A stretch of DNA of 64,000 bases. It comes from Sphingomonas sp. Leaf17. GTDB lineage: Bacteria; Pseudomonadota; Alphaproteobacteria; Sphingomonadales; Sphingomonadaceae. Positions 44,174-52,428 of the stretch are shown piece by piece; position 1 is the first letter of the stretch, and every line of letters begins with the position of its first letter. The position numbers and the translations under genes are program-made. The notes below the pieces were generated by a model. The model had not been told where the DNA came from. It made no database searches and was given only the letters and a program-made list of their open reading frames with translations. The stretch spans positions 1-64,000 of the forward strand of contig NZ_LMKL01000007.1 of the NCBI RefSeq assembly GCF_001421505.1, read 5' to 3'.

Positions 44174-44227
44174 TTACCAGGGGCGAATATGATCACCGTG
44201 GATCAGCGACAGAATGAACTTCAGCAT
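44174..44227 (-). CDS. Candidate 17-residue small protein or leader peptide
   Basis: The frame encodes MLKFILSLIHGDHIRPW and is preceded by AGGGAG at 7-base spacing, one of the best ribosome sites in the window. The first half is hydrophobic. Downstream is a terminator-like hairpin (44112-44157). Upstream on the minus strand TTGCGA and TACAAA, 17 bases apart, form a weak promoter-like pair. It could be a small protein, or the signature of an unannotated small RNA antisense to nothing known. No homologue can be recalled; confidence is low. Confidence 0.35.
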   Translation of the reverse strand: MLKFILSLIHGDHIRPW

Positions 44228-44301
44228 AAGAGTTCTCCCTCATTGGCACCCGTTGGGGTGCGATATCTTTGTAGCTTGAACCGGATGCAGTCGCAATCGT
44301 G

Positions 44302-44317
44302 GTTAATGGAAATTAAC
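44302..44317 (+). promoter_or_regulatory. CtrA-like palindrome before the EAL gene
   Basis: GTTAAT-GGAA-ATTAAC is a perfect 6-base inverted repeat 76 bases before the EAL gene. It contains two TTAA half-sites 6 bases apart. The cell-cycle regulator CtrA of alphaproteobacteria prefers TTAA-N7-TTAA, so the spacing is one base short. It could be a variant CtrA site or the site of another regulator. Confidence 0.3.
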
Positions 44318-44392
44318 TAAAATATCCCGGATCGGCGCGTTTTCCGTACAATCTTAAGAGTATCTTCAGGGCCGGGGCGTAGGCCCGGCATC

Positions 44393-45733
44393 ATGTCCGA
44401 GAGCCATCAGCCTGTGTACGCGTGCGCTGCCGTGCCGGGATTCGACCCGGCGGATCAGGCCGCGAACACCAACGATGGACCGGGTCTGGCGCCGGTCTGG
44501 TGGCGATTTACCCTGTTGGGCGAAGTCGCCAATTTCGCGCTGCTGCGGCGGCACCTGGGACGCGAGCGTGTTCAGTCCGCAATCGACGGCATTGGTGCCT
44601 TGCTTGGTGAACTGATCCCGTCGGCGTTCGTGCGGCAGGAGGCCGCCAATGCGTTCGAGATCCGGTTCGAAGGCTTGCGGCGCGCGGAGGTCGACGCGGC
44701 CGTCCTGCGCCTTGAGCTGGCGTTTCGTCATCCGGTCGGGCTGGTCGGCGAATATCTCGACATCGATTTCGTGATCGGTGCCGCCGCCGCCTTCGGGCCG
44801 GACTGCGGCGACGTCCCGATGATCGAGGAGGCCGAGCGCGCGCGCGACGCGGCCCGGGTCGGCCGTGGTCCGGTGATTCGCGAGGTGGGCGACGCCACCC
44901 CCAAGATCGACACGATCGCGTTCGCCCGCGAACTGGATGCCGCGATCGCCGGCGATGAACTGTTCCTGCATTATCAGCCCAAGATGCATGTCCGGCGGCA
45001 GGCAATCGTCAGTGTCGAGGCGCTGATCCGCTGGAATCATCCCGAGCGCGGTCTGATTGCGCCAAGTGATTTCATTCCGCTGGCCGAGGAAATGGACATC
45101 ATGGCCGGCGTCACATTGTGGACGATCCGGCGCGTGATCGCCGATCAGCGCGTGATGGCGTCGCACGGCCACGACCTGCGGGTGTTCATCAACGTCGCCG
45201 GGGGATTGCTGGCCGATCCCCGCTTCGTGTCCGAAGCCGGCGCGTTGGTGACGGCGAGCGGAGTTCCGTTCGGATTCGAGATTACCGAGACATCGGTGAT
45301 CGACGACCCTGAAACCGCGATCGCCAACCTCCATTCCTTCGCCGCGCTCGGCATCGTCATTTCCATCGACGATTATGGCGCAGGGTTGTCGTCGCTCGCG
45401 TACCTGAAGCAGTTGCCGGCCCGCGAGCTGAAGATCGACAAGCTGTTCGTGACCCAGCTGACCAGTTCCAACCGCGATCCGTTGATCGTGCGGTCGACGA
45501 TCGATCTGGCCCATGCGCTGGAAATGGACGTGGTGGCGGAAGGGGTGGAGACGCAATCGGCGCTGGCCCTGCTGTCGGTCATGGGCTGTGACATGGTTCA
45601 GGGATACCTCATCAGCCGACCGATCGCGATCGAGGCGCTGATCCCGTTCCTGTCCGACCGCGCGCATCTGGCGGTCACGCGCGACACGCATGCGAGCTTC
45701 GATCGTTTCCGGGCGGTTCGCAAACATGGCTGA
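44393..45733 (+). CDS. EAL-domain cyclic di-GMP phosphodiesterase
   Basis: A 446-residue cytosolic protein that probably breaks down cyclic di-GMP. The first 175 residues are a degenerate GGDEF-like region with no GGDEF motif. The EAL domain (about 180-430) is complete: VEALIRW (Glu 209), NVAGG (Asn), FEITETS (Glu), IDDYGAGLSSL (two Asp), LKIDKLF (Lys) and AEGVET (Glu). All metal and catalytic residues seem present. It lies 6 bases before a histidine kinase gene, so it may act with that two-component set. No membrane segment or sensor domain is seen. Confidence 0.92.
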   Translation: MSESHQPVYACAAVPGFDPADQAANTNDGPGLAPVWWRFTLLGEVANFALLRRHLGRERVQSAIDGIGALLGELIPSAFVRQEAANAFEIRFEGLRRAEVDAAVLRLELAFRHPVGLVGEYLDIDFVIGAAAAFGPDCGDVPMIEEAERARDAARVGRGPVIREVGDATPKIDTIAFARELDAAIAGDELFLHYQPKMHVRRQAIVSVEALIRWNHPERGLIAPSDFIPLAEEMDIMAGVTLWTIRRVIADQRVMASHGHDLRVFINVAGGLLADPRFVSEAGALVTASGVPFGFEITETSVIDDPETAIANLHSFAALGIVISIDDYGAGLSSLAYLKQLPARELKIDKLFVTQLTSSNRDPLIVRSTIDLAHALEMDVVAEGVETQSALALLSVMGCDMVQGYLISRPIAIEALIPFLSDRAHLAVTRDTHASFDRFRAVRKHG

Positions 45734-45739
45734 CCGGTA

Positions 45740-48196
45740 ATGCGCTGGTGGCGCGGCGCGGCGGTTTTCGCGCTTATGCTGGCGATGCCCGGCGGTGTGC
45801 GGTCCGCCCAAATGTCGTCTGCCACAAGCTTCGAGGAAGCGATTGACGACGCCAAGGCGGCAATGTTGATCGACCCCGAAACTGCCGCCGCCAAAGCCAA
45901 AATGGCCGGTGCGATTGGCCAGCGTTTCACGGCTACCGCCCAGCGGGACGTCGCAATCGCCACCGCCAAGTGGCTGGAAGGCGAAGCGTATCTGAGGCTG
46001 AACGAGCCGATGCTTGCGCGTGGGCCGATCAACGCCGCGTGGACGCTGGCGAGGCGGCAGTCGCCTCGATCGAAGTTGTTGGGTGACATTCTGCTATCGC
46101 GTGGTGGTTTGCATGCCGTGCAAACAAAAGTGGCCGAGGCGCTGGCAGATTATCAGTCTGCTTTCGTCATTTTCCGTACAGTCGGTGATGCCAGGAGCCA
46201 GTCGCGGGCGCTATTGTCCATGGCCACCTTATACAGCGACGGGAACGACAACGAGTCAGCGCTGCGCTATTTTGGCCAGGCGTTGGAAGTATATAGCGGG
46301 GATCCCGGTTTATCGGTATCAATCTACAACAATCGGGGCGCTATACTTCAGGACATGGGCCGCTATAATGCCGCTGAGGCCGAGTTCCGGCGATCGTTGA
46401 GGATCGAGCGATCGCTGTCCAGTCCGCTGTTGCGCGCACGTATTCTGGGCAATCTGGCGCGTAATTATCTTCTTAGCGGGCGGGTCGACAAAGCAGAGCG
46501 AACGATCCGCGAAGGGTTAGCACTCACGGCGGATGGAGAGGCTGCGGGATGGCGGCCGCAGTTGCAGGCCATCGCAGCACAGGCCGCGCTGCAACACGGA
46601 GACCTGTCGCGGGCCGGTCGCCTTGCAGACGAAGTGTTCCACGGCGTCAATGTACACGATCCCATTTTGTCGAATCGTGAGGCGCACAAGACAGCCTATG
46701 AAATCTACCGTGCCATAGGCAGGCCGACTCTTGCTCTGACACATCTGATTGCGTTGAAGCGGCTCGATGACGAGTCGACCAAGCTGGCGACGAGTGCCAG
46801 CACCGCGCTGATGGGCGCGCGGTTCGATTTCGCCAATCAGGAACTGCGAATCGCCAAGCTGAAGGCTGATGACCTGCGACGCAGCATCGCCTTTGAACGG
46901 GAGGAGGCGCGGACCGAACGGATCATGTTCCTGGGTGCCGGCGGTGCGACGCTGGTCGTCATTGCGTTGCTGGCGTTCGGGATCGTCACGTTGCGGCGCA
47001 GTCGCAATGCCGTCCGGTCGGCGAACACCGATCTGGCCACGACGAACATTGCGCTGGGCAAGGCGCTGGCGGCGAAGACCGAGTTCCTGGCGACGACCAG
47101 CCATGAAATCCGCACGCCGCTGAACGGTATCCTCGGCATGGCCCAGGTGATGCTGGCGGACCGGCGCCTGGACCCGGCGACCCGCGACCGTGTGCGGTTG
47201 CTGCACGACGCGGGTACGACGATGCGCGGGCTGGTCGACGACATTCTCGACGTGGCCAAGATCGAAACCGGCAACCTGACGATCGAGGCCGCGCCGTTCG
47301 ATCTGCGCGCGCTGCTGGCCGATACCTGTCGCATGTGGGAGGCGCAGGCGCAGGTACGCGGCCTGTCGTTCACGCTGGATATGATCTTGTCCGACGAAAT
47401 GGTCACTGGCGACGCCGCACGCACGCGCCAGGTCCTGTCGAACCTGTTGTCCAACGCGCTGAAGTTCACCGATCGTGGAACGATCCGGTTGCGGGCGTGG
47501 CGCAGCGCCGACGATTCGGACATCCGCATCGCCGTGACCGACAGCGGCATCGGTATTCCGGCGGACAAGCAGGACACGATCTTCGAATCCTTCCGCCAGG
47601 CCGACACCAGCACGACGCGTCGGTTCGGCGGCACCGGCCTTGGCCTGTCGATCTGCCGCAGTCTGGCGCGTGCGATGGGTGGCGATGTAACCGTCGACAG
47701 CGTTGTCGGACAGGGATCGACCTTCACCCTGCGGCTGCCGCTCGGCATCGCGGAAACGGCGTGTCAGGCGACCGCGGATGCCGGCGGCGAGCCGGCCCTG
47801 CTGGTGGTGGACCGCAACCCGATCACGCGCAGCATGTTCCGATCGCTCCTGTCGCCCCATGCCCCGTGCATCGTCTTTGCCGACTCGGTCGAGGATGCCA
47901 CTTGCCAGATCGCATCCGGCACGATCGGGACCGTGCTGATCGACGACGCGACGATTCGCGCGGCGGACGATGTCGATGCCGGATTGCAGGCGATCGCCGC
48001 CGTGGCGCGGGCGAATGGCGCGACGACGACGCTGTTGTGGCCATCCGCCGGATCAGCGGCGTTCGACCGGCTATATGCTACCGGTGTCACCAGGATCATT
48101 GCGAAACCGGTCGCGTCCACGGCGCTGGTCGCCGCCCTGTTTGCGGTGGATGGACCTGATGCACATCAGGTTTCGCTTGTGACGCAGGCGGCATGA
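45740..48196 (+). CDS. Hybrid histidine kinase with exported TPR sensor region
   Basis: An 818-residue membrane kinase. A signal peptide (about 1-23) leads to a periplasmic part with several TPR-like repeats (about 130-330, e.g. ALRYFGQALEVYSGD and NNRGAILQDMGRYNAAEAEFRRSL). A membrane helix at about 394-416 is followed by the HisKA domain with the phospho-His in TTSHEIRTPLNGI (His 455), then the HATPase N-box LSNLLSNALKFT, DSGIGI and GGTGLGLSI. The C terminus (about 685-800) looks like a receiver domain that has lost typical residues (VVDRNPITRSMFR, VLIDDATI, IAKPVAS). It sits between an EAL gene and a response regulator gene. Confidence 0.9.
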   Translation: MRWWRGAAVFALMLAMPGGVRSAQMSSATSFEEAIDDAKAAMLIDPETAAAKAKMAGAIGQRFTATAQRDVAIATAKWLEGEAYLRLNEPMLARGPINAAWTLARRQSPRSKLLGDILLSRGGLHAVQTKVAEALADYQSAFVIFRTVGDARSQSRALLSMATLYSDGNDNESALRYFGQALEVYSGDPGLSVSIYNNRGAILQDMGRYNAAEAEFRRSLRIERSLSSPLLRARILGNLARNYLLSGRVDKAERTIREGLALTADGEAAGWRPQLQAIAAQAALQHGDLSRAGRLADEVFHGVNVHDPILSNREAHKTAYEIYRAIGRPTLALTHLIALKRLDDESTKLATSASTALMGARFDFANQELRIAKLKADDLRRSIAFEREEARTERIMFLGAGGATLVVIALLAFGIVTLRRSRNAVRSANTDLATTNIALGKALAAKTEFLATTSHEIRTPLNGILGMAQVMLADRRLDPATRDRVRLLHDAGTTMRGLVDDILDVAKIETGNLTIEAAPFDLRALLADTCRMWEAQAQVRGLSFTLDMILSDEMVTGDAARTRQVLSNLLSNALKFTDRGTIRLRAWRSADDSDIRIAVTDSGIGIPADKQDTIFESFRQADTSTTRRFGGTGLGLSICRSLARAMGGDVTVDSVVGQGSTFTLRLPLGIAETACQATADAGGEPALLVVDRNPITRSMFRSLLSPHAPCIVFADSVEDATCQIASGTIGTVLIDDATIRAADDVDAGLQAIAAVARANGATTTLLWPSAGSAAFDRLYATGVTRIIAKPVASTALVAALFAVDGPDAHQVSLVTQAA

Positions 48197-48261
48197 TCTG
48201 CTATGCATAAGCATCCTGTTCCTCCGTCCGTTGCCATCGGGGTCATTTTGCGAAATCGGTC

Positions 48262-48654
48262 ATGAACGTGCTTTTCATCGAGGATGATCGAATGAACCGC
48301 CGGGTGGTTCGCGATATGCTCGACGTTGCCGGTGTGACGATGGTCGAGGCGGAAGATGCCGAACGGGGCCTGCGCCTGATCGACGCGCAGGATTTCGACA
48401 TGGTGCTGGTCGACCTGCGGATGCCCGGCATGGACGGGATCACCGCGATCCGGCACATCCGCGCCCGGAACGATGCCAAGGCCCGGTTGCCGCTAATCGT
48501 CGTGACGGCCGACACCGCCGTCGACTTGCGCGACCGGTGCCTGGCGGCGGGGGCGGACGACGTGCTGTTCAAGCCGGTGGCGATGGATGCGCTGTTCGAC
48601 ACGATGGGCCGCCTGCTGGCGCGCGATGCCGAGGATGGCGGCATGATCGCCTGA
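48262..48654 (+). CDS. Single-domain response regulator
   Basis: A 130-residue receiver with no output domain, like DivK, CpdR or Spo0F. The acidic pair is Asp 8 and Asp 9 (EDD), the phosphorylation site is Asp 51 in LVDLRMPGMDG, TAD follows, and the lysine is in LFKPVAM. It starts 65 bases after the kinase gene and probably receives phosphate from it. A coding region for an output partner is not visible in the window. Confidence 0.93.
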   Translation: MNVLFIEDDRMNRRVVRDMLDVAGVTMVEAEDAERGLRLIDAQDFDMVLVDLRMPGMDGITAIRHIRARNDAKARLPLIVVTADTAVDLRDRCLAAGADDVLFKPVAMDALFDTMGRLLARDAEDGGMIA

Positions 48655-48672
48655 CGATTTCCGTCAGAGGGG

Positions 48673-49512
48673 TCAGGGGGCGGGGAAGCGTTTCAGCACG
48701 TCGGCCAGCGAGGTCGTGCCGCTGCCGCGCCGTGCCGGCTTCGGTTGACTGGCGGCGGGCGCCCAGCCGGTCAGGAACACGATATCGAATCGCTCCGACG
48801 TCCGGCCGTCCGTGTCGGCCCGCGCCGCGAAGGCGGCAAAGGCACGCGCCAGCGTCGCGCGCGACATCGCGCTGCGGCCGCGCAGCAGATTGGCGGCCCC
48901 CATACCGCGCAGATCGGTCAGCAGCTTGCCGAGATCGGCATAGCGCACCGTCACGGTTTCGACATCGGCGACCGGCAGTGCAAAGCCGGCGCGGACCATC
49001 AGGTCGCCGGCCGCGCGGACGTCAACCTGGGGATGGAGCCGGGCAACAGGGCGGTCTTCCTCCGCCTCGCGCAGCACCGCGCGCAACGTCGACAGGCTGC
49101 CACCGCCAAGAAAGGCACCAAGGAACAGCCCGTCGGGGCGCAGGGTGCGACGGATGAGCGACAGCGCGCCGGGCAGGTCGTTGACCTGGTCAAGCACGCC
49201 GGCGCTGATCGCGGCATCGAAGGCGGCGTCGGCGAAGGGCAGTCCATCCTCGTCGGCCTGAACGCCGTGGGCCGCGCGGGCGAAGGCCCGTCCTGCATCG
49301 CAGCGGGCGATCCGCGCGCCCGGAACCGTCAGGTCGCCGGTGAAACTTCCGACGTCCAGAATCTCGGTAAAGTCGCGGGTCACCGCGTCGAGCCGTTCGG
49401 CAATGCCGTCGAGCATTACCGCCCGAAGAAAGTCGTGCGCGGGGTAATCCGGCGCGATCCGGTTGCGCCGGATACGCCGGGCGCGGCGATCGAAGATGTC
49501 CTGACTGTCCAC
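48673..49512 (-). CDS. SAM-dependent methyltransferase (NDUFAF5/BioC-like)
   Basis: A 279-residue class I methyltransferase. EILDVGSFTGDLTVPG is the SAM-binding motif, ADEDGLPFADAAFDAAISAGVLDQVNDLPGALSLIRRTLRPDGLFLGAF-like segments mark motifs II-III. The pattern (Ile-Phe-Asp-Arg-Arg-Ala-Arg-Arg near the N terminus) matches the mitochondrial complex I factor NDUFAF5 and its alphaproteobacterial relatives rather than BioC. GTG at 49512 is preferred because that motif is terminal in homologues; a TTG at 49548 exists. It is divergent from comF. Confidence 0.85.
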   Translation of the reverse strand: MDSQDIFDRRARRIRRNRIAPDYPAHDFLRAVMLDGIAERLDAVTRDFTEILDVGSFTGDLTVPGARIARCDAGRAFARAAHGVQADEDGLPFADAAFDAAISAGVLDQVNDLPGALSLIRRTLRPDGLFLGAFLGGGSLSTLRAVLREAEEDRPVARLHPQVDVRAAGDLMVRAGFALPVADVETVTVRYADLGKLLTDLRGMGAANLLRGRSAMSRATLARAFAAFAARADTDGRTSERFDIVFLTGWAPAASQPKPARRGSGTTSLADVLKRFPAP

Positions 49513-49522
49513 GTCGCCGCTT

Positions 49523-50290
49523 GTGCCCGGCGGCGGGTTTGTCGACAAGGGGCAGGTGGCCCTGTTCGACCGTACGCTCCGCCTGCTGATGGGCCTGTCG
49601 CTGCCGCCACGCTGTCCGGTCTGTGGCGTGGTCGTCGGCGACGATCACCAGTTCTGTTCCGGCTGCTGGAGCGCGATGACCTTTCTCGGGCCACCGGGCT
49701 GTGCTGCCTGCAACCGGCCGTTCGCGTATGATCGCGGCCCCGGCGCGCGGTGTGCCGCCTGCATCGCCGATCCGCCGCGTCATGCCGGTATCTGCGCAGC
49801 GGTGGCCTATGACGACGTGTCGCGCGGGCTGGCGTTAAGGCTGAAATACGGGCGGCGGACGGGGCTGGGGGAGACGATGGCGCGGCATATCGTGCGGACG
49901 ATGCCCGCGGGCGTGGACCTGCTTGTGCCGGTGCCCTTGCACCGCTGGCGGCTGTGGTCGCGCGGATTCAATCAGGCGCTGGTGATGGCTCTGGCGATCG
50001 CGCGCAGGACCGGGGTGCCGGTCGATCGCCATGCGCTGGTCCGCACGCGGGCGACGCCGTCGCTGAAAGGACTGGGGCGCAAGGCGCGGGCGCGGGCGGT
50101 TGCCGGGGTCTTCGCGGTCGCGCCCGAACACGGCATGGCCGTGCGAGGCAAGGCGGTCGGACTGGTCGACGACGTGTACAGCAGCGGGGCGACGACGGAC
50201 GCGGCGACCCGGGTGCTGCTGGCGGCGGGGGCGCGATCGGTGACGATCCTGTGCTGGGCGCGGGTGCTGGATGCGGCGGCCGACGATTGA
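49523..50290 (+). CDS. comF: ComF-family phosphoribosyltransferase-like protein
   Basis: A 255-residue protein of the ComF/GntX type, linked to DNA uptake in naturally competent bacteria and of uncertain enzymatic role. The N-terminal part has two cysteine pairs (CPVCGVVVGDDHQFCSGC and CAACNRPFAYDRGPGARCAAC) that should bind zinc. The C-terminal phosphoribosyltransferase domain has LVPVPLHRWRLWSRGFNQA and the PRPP motif VGLVDDVYSSGATTDAAT. GTG 49523 gives the full length; later starts are possible. Confidence 0.92.
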   Translation: MPGGGFVDKGQVALFDRTLRLLMGLSLPPRCPVCGVVVGDDHQFCSGCWSAMTFLGPPGCAACNRPFAYDRGPGARCAACIADPPRHAGICAAVAYDDVSRGLALRLKYGRRTGLGETMARHIVRTMPAGVDLLVPVPLHRWRLWSRGFNQALVMALAIARRTGVPVDRHALVRTRATPSLKGLGRKARARAVAGVFAVAPEHGMAVRGKAVGLVDDVYSSGATTDAATRVLLAAGARSVTILCWARVLDAAADD

Positions 50291-50321
50291 CAAGCGGGGT
50301 CGCGCACCACATTTCCCCTGC

Positions 50322-50576
50322 ATGGCCAAAGTCGAAATCTATACCAAAGCGTTCTGCCCCTATTGTTCTCGGGCGATGAAACTCCTCGCGTCGAAGGGTG
50401 TAACCCCTGAGGAACATGACATCAGCATGGGCGGGCCGAAGCGAGCCGAGATGCTGGGTCGGTCGAACGGCAAGACGACCGTGCCGCAAATATTCATCGA
50501 CGGCCGGCACATCGGCGGGTCGGACGACTTGGCGGCGATGGATCGTGCCGGCGAACTGGATTCGCTGCTCGCTTGA
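50322..50576 (+). CDS. grxC: Glutaredoxin 3
   Basis: An 84-residue dithiol glutaredoxin that uses glutathione to reduce disulfides. The active site CPYC is at residues 12-15, and VPQIFIDGRHIGGSDDL holds the cis-proline and the glutathione-binding GG motif. It is followed immediately by an amidohydrolase gene whose start overlaps its stop, forming an operon. Confidence 0.97.
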   Translation: MAKVEIYTKAFCPYCSRAMKLLASKGVTPEEHDISMGGPKRAEMLGRSNGKTTVPQIFIDGRHIGGSDDLAAMDRAGELDSLLA

Positions 50577-51400
50577 GCCGGATCGCGGTCCTGCAGATGA
50601 CGAGCGGGATCGACCCGCTCGCCAATGCCGCAACGATCGTGACAGCGGTGGGCGACGCGGCGGATGCCGGAGCGACCGTGATGTTCACGCCGGAAATGTC
50701 GGGTCTGCTCGATCGCGACCGTGACCGCGCGGCGCACAGCATCACCATTGAGGAGGCCGATCCGGTTCTTGCCGCCGTGCGCGCGGCGGCGGCAAGGGCG
50801 GCGATATGGGTTCACATCGGGTCGCTGGCGGTCCGGCGTGCCGATGGTCGCCTTGGCAACCGGGGCTTTGTGATCGACGGGATGGGTGCGATCCGCGCGC
50901 GGTACGACAAGCTGCACCTGTTCGATGTCGACCTGCCGACGGGTGAGCGGTGGCGCGAATCGGCCAGCTACGTCGCTGGTGATACGGCGGTGGTGGCCAC
51001 GACGCCGGCCGGGCTGGTCGGGCTGTCGATCTGCTACGACCTGCGCTTTGCGGATCTGTACGCGCGGCTGAGCGATGCCGGGGCGACGATCCTGGCGGTG
51101 CCGGCGGCGTTCACCCGACCGACTGGCGCTGCCCACTGGCATGTCCTGCTGCGCGCGCGGGCGATCGAGGCCGGCGCGTTCGTCGTGGCGGCGGCGCAGA
51201 CCGGCATCCATGCCGATGGTCGTACCACCTACGGCCACTCGCTGGTGGTCGATCCGTGGGGCACCGTCCTGTGCGACATGGGCGAGGAGCCGGGACTGGC
51301 GATCGTCAATCTGGACGAGGCGGCGCTGGCCGATACGCGGTCGCGGATCCCGGTCCTCACGCACCGAAGGCCGATTCCGCCGGTGCTGGTGACGGCGTGA
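50573..51400 (+). CDS. Carbon-nitrogen hydrolase (Nit1/Nit2-type omega-amidase-like)
   Basis: A 275-residue nitrilase-superfamily amidase. The Glu-Lys-Cys triad is intact: Glu 41 in FTPEMSG, Lys 113 in YDKLHLFD and Cys 154 in SICYDLRF. Members of this clade, including Nit2, remove damaged amides such as deaminated glutathione or act as omega-amidases. Co-transcription with a glutaredoxin fits a glutathione-repair role. Start TTG at 50573 overlaps the grxC stop; the next gene's GTG overlaps its stop. Confidence 0.9.
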   Translation: MSRIAVLQMTSGIDPLANAATIVTAVGDAADAGATVMFTPEMSGLLDRDRDRAAHSITIEEADPVLAAVRAAAARAAIWVHIGSLAVRRADGRLGNRGFVIDGMGAIRARYDKLHLFDVDLPTGERWRESASYVAGDTAVVATTPAGLVGLSICYDLRFADLYARLSDAGATILAVPAAFTRPTGAAHWHVLLRARAIEAGAFVVAAAQTGIHADGRTTYGHSLVVDPWGTVLCDMGEEPGLAIVNLDEAALADTRSRIPVLTHRRPIPPVLVTA

Positions 51401-51828
51401 TCGTGTTCGACCTGAAATGCGGCGCGGCGCACGTGTTCGAGGCCTGGTTTGCCTCCAGCGCGGCCTTTGCCGACCAGCAGGCGTCCGGGGCGATCCATTG
51501 TCCGGTGTGTGGCGATACCGCCATTGCCAAGGCGATGATGGCCCCGAACATCGCGGCGAAGGGGCAGGGGCGGTCGACCGACACAGAGGATGGTCGCCGG
51601 AAGCAGATGCTGACCGCGATTGCCAGGGCGCAGGCCGTCGCCCTGAAGGAATCGCATTGGGTGGGGACGGACTTTTCCGATCGCGCGCGCGCGATGCATG
51701 ACGGCGAGGAACCGACGCGCGGCATCCATGGTCAGGCGACCGTCGCACAGGCAAGGGCGCTGGTGGCCGATGGTGTACCGGTCATGCCGTTGCTGGTCCC
51801 GGTCGTTCCGCCGAAAGCAATCAACTGA
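51397..51828 (+). CDS. DUF1178 zinc-ribbon-like protein
   Basis: A 143-residue cytosolic protein typical of alphaproteobacteria. The N terminus VFDLKCGAAHVFEAWF and the pair HCPVCGD suggest a zinc-ribbon, and the C-terminal MPLLVPVVPPKAIN is the family ending. GTG 51397 overlaps the hydrolase stop by 4 bases. The grxC-nitrilase-DUF1178 order is a frequent alphaproteobacterial gene set. Function unknown. Confidence 0.88.
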   Translation: MIVFDLKCGAAHVFEAWFASSAAFADQQASGAIHCPVCGDTAIAKAMMAPNIAAKGQGRSTDTEDGRRKQMLTAIARAQAVALKESHWVGTDFSDRARAMHDGEEPTRGIHGQATVAQARALVADGVPVMPLLVPVVPPKAIN

Positions 51829-51841
51829 CGTTTCGGGCGCT

Positions 51842-51867
51842 ATGGTTTCGAGAGCCATGGTTTCGAG
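51842..51867 (+). repeat. Direct repeat ATGGTTTCGAG x2
   Basis: The 11-base sequence ATGGTTTCGAG occurs at 51842-51852 and again at 51857-51867, 4 bases apart, 45 bases before tRNA-Arg. It may be a chance tandem or a remnant of a slipped duplication. Confidence 0.7.
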
Positions 51868-51911
51868 TATGATTGATTATCGGCGAGGGCACGGGTATCG
51901 CGGTGCGCATT

Positions 51912-51988
51912 GCCCCCGTAGCTCAGCCGGATAGAGCGACGGTTTCCTAAACCGTAGGCCGCGTGTTCAAATCTCGCCGGGGGCACCA
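51912..51988 (+). tRNA. tRNA-Arg (anticodon CCT), CCA encoded
   Basis: Acceptor arms GCCCCCG and CGGGGGC pair over 7 bases. The D arm reads GCTCAGCCGGATAGAGC, the anticodon stem ACGGT/ACCGT encloses the loop TTCCTAA with anticodon CCT, and the T arm contains GTTCAAATC. The discriminator is A at 51985 and CCA is at 51986-51988. This tRNA reads AGG arginine codons, which are rare in such genomes. Confidence 0.96.
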
Positions 51989-52004
51989 GTTTTACGGCAT
52001 CCCG

Positions 52005-52036
52005 CAGGTCGAACGCGGACCACAGGTCGAACGCGG
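52005..52036 (+). repeat. Direct repeat CAGGTCGAACGCGG x2
   Basis: The 14-base sequence CAGGTCGAACGCGG is found at 52005-52018 and at 52023-52036, 16 bases downstream of the tRNA-Arg CCA. It does not match the tRNA 3' end, so it is not an obvious integration-site duplication. Confidence 0.7.
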
Positions 52037-52125
52037 CGACCTGACCGGTTCAGTATCAGGCAGGCCATGTCGGGGGTGGCATGCGATCGGGATCGCAAGA
52101 TGCCGCCCCCGATGCGATGGTCCGA

Positions 52126-52386
52126 TCAGGCCTTGACGTGCTGGGCGATGTACTTGTTCATTTCGAACATCGTGCACTTGTCGCGACCGAACACCTTCTT
52201 CAGCTTCTCGTCGGCGAGAATCTCGCGCTTGTTTTCCGGGTTCTGAAGATCGTGCTTCTTGATGTATTCCCAGACCTTGCTGATGACCTCGCTGCGCGGC
52301 AGCTTGTCGTTGCCGACAATCGCGCCGAGTTCCTCGGAGGGCTGGACGGGGGCGTGGATGCCGCCGGTTTTGGGTGTCTCTGCCAT
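52126..52386 (-). CDS. SWIB/MDM2 domain protein
   Basis: An 86-residue protein made almost entirely of one SWIB domain: LPRSEVISKVWEYIKKHDLQNP, then KKVFGRDKCTMFEMNKYIAQHV at the end. SWIB folds occur in eukaryotic chromatin remodellers and in small bacterial proteins including those of Chlamydia and alphaproteobacteria; the bacterial role is unclear, with DNA binding proposed. The ATG at 52386 is preferred because it starts a clean acidic N terminus. It follows the DUF2945 gene in the same direction. Confidence 0.92.
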   Translation of the reverse strand: MAETPKTGGIHAPVQPSEELGAIVGNDKLPRSEVISKVWEYIKKHDLQNPENKREILADEKLKKVFGRDKCTMFEMNKYIAQHVKA

Positions 52387-52428
52387 ATTCTTCCTTCCTG
52401 TTCGCGCCACGGGCGTCCGCGGTTACTG

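Larger units (their letters stand above)
44085..44392. other. 308-bp argE-EAL intergenic region, unusually AT-rich
   Basis: This gap is markedly richer in A+T than the surroundings. It holds a minus-strand reading frame of 17 codons with a strong ribosome site (44174-44227), a two-part hairpin (44112-44157) followed on the minus strand by TTTT, and a GTTAAT-GGAA-ATTAAC palindrome at 44302-44317 before the EAL gene. A possible plus-strand frame (44081-44320) is not convincing. Confidence 0.7.

Noticed and set aside
44081..44320. 79-codon plus-strand frame after argE
   Set aside because: Overlaps the argE stop, has no convincing ribosome site at its start and no recognisable protein pattern; a shorter ATG at 44189 is weaker than the minus-strand candidate.
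46517..46525. TTAGCACTC, one half of a CIRCE operator
   Set aside because: It is inside the histidine kinase gene and no GAGTGCTAA partner lies within 9 bases; chance match.
51842..52036. Direct repeats around tRNA-Arg as possible integration-site (att) copies
   Set aside because: Neither repeat matches the tRNA 3' end and no integrase is nearby; composition of the flanks is normal.
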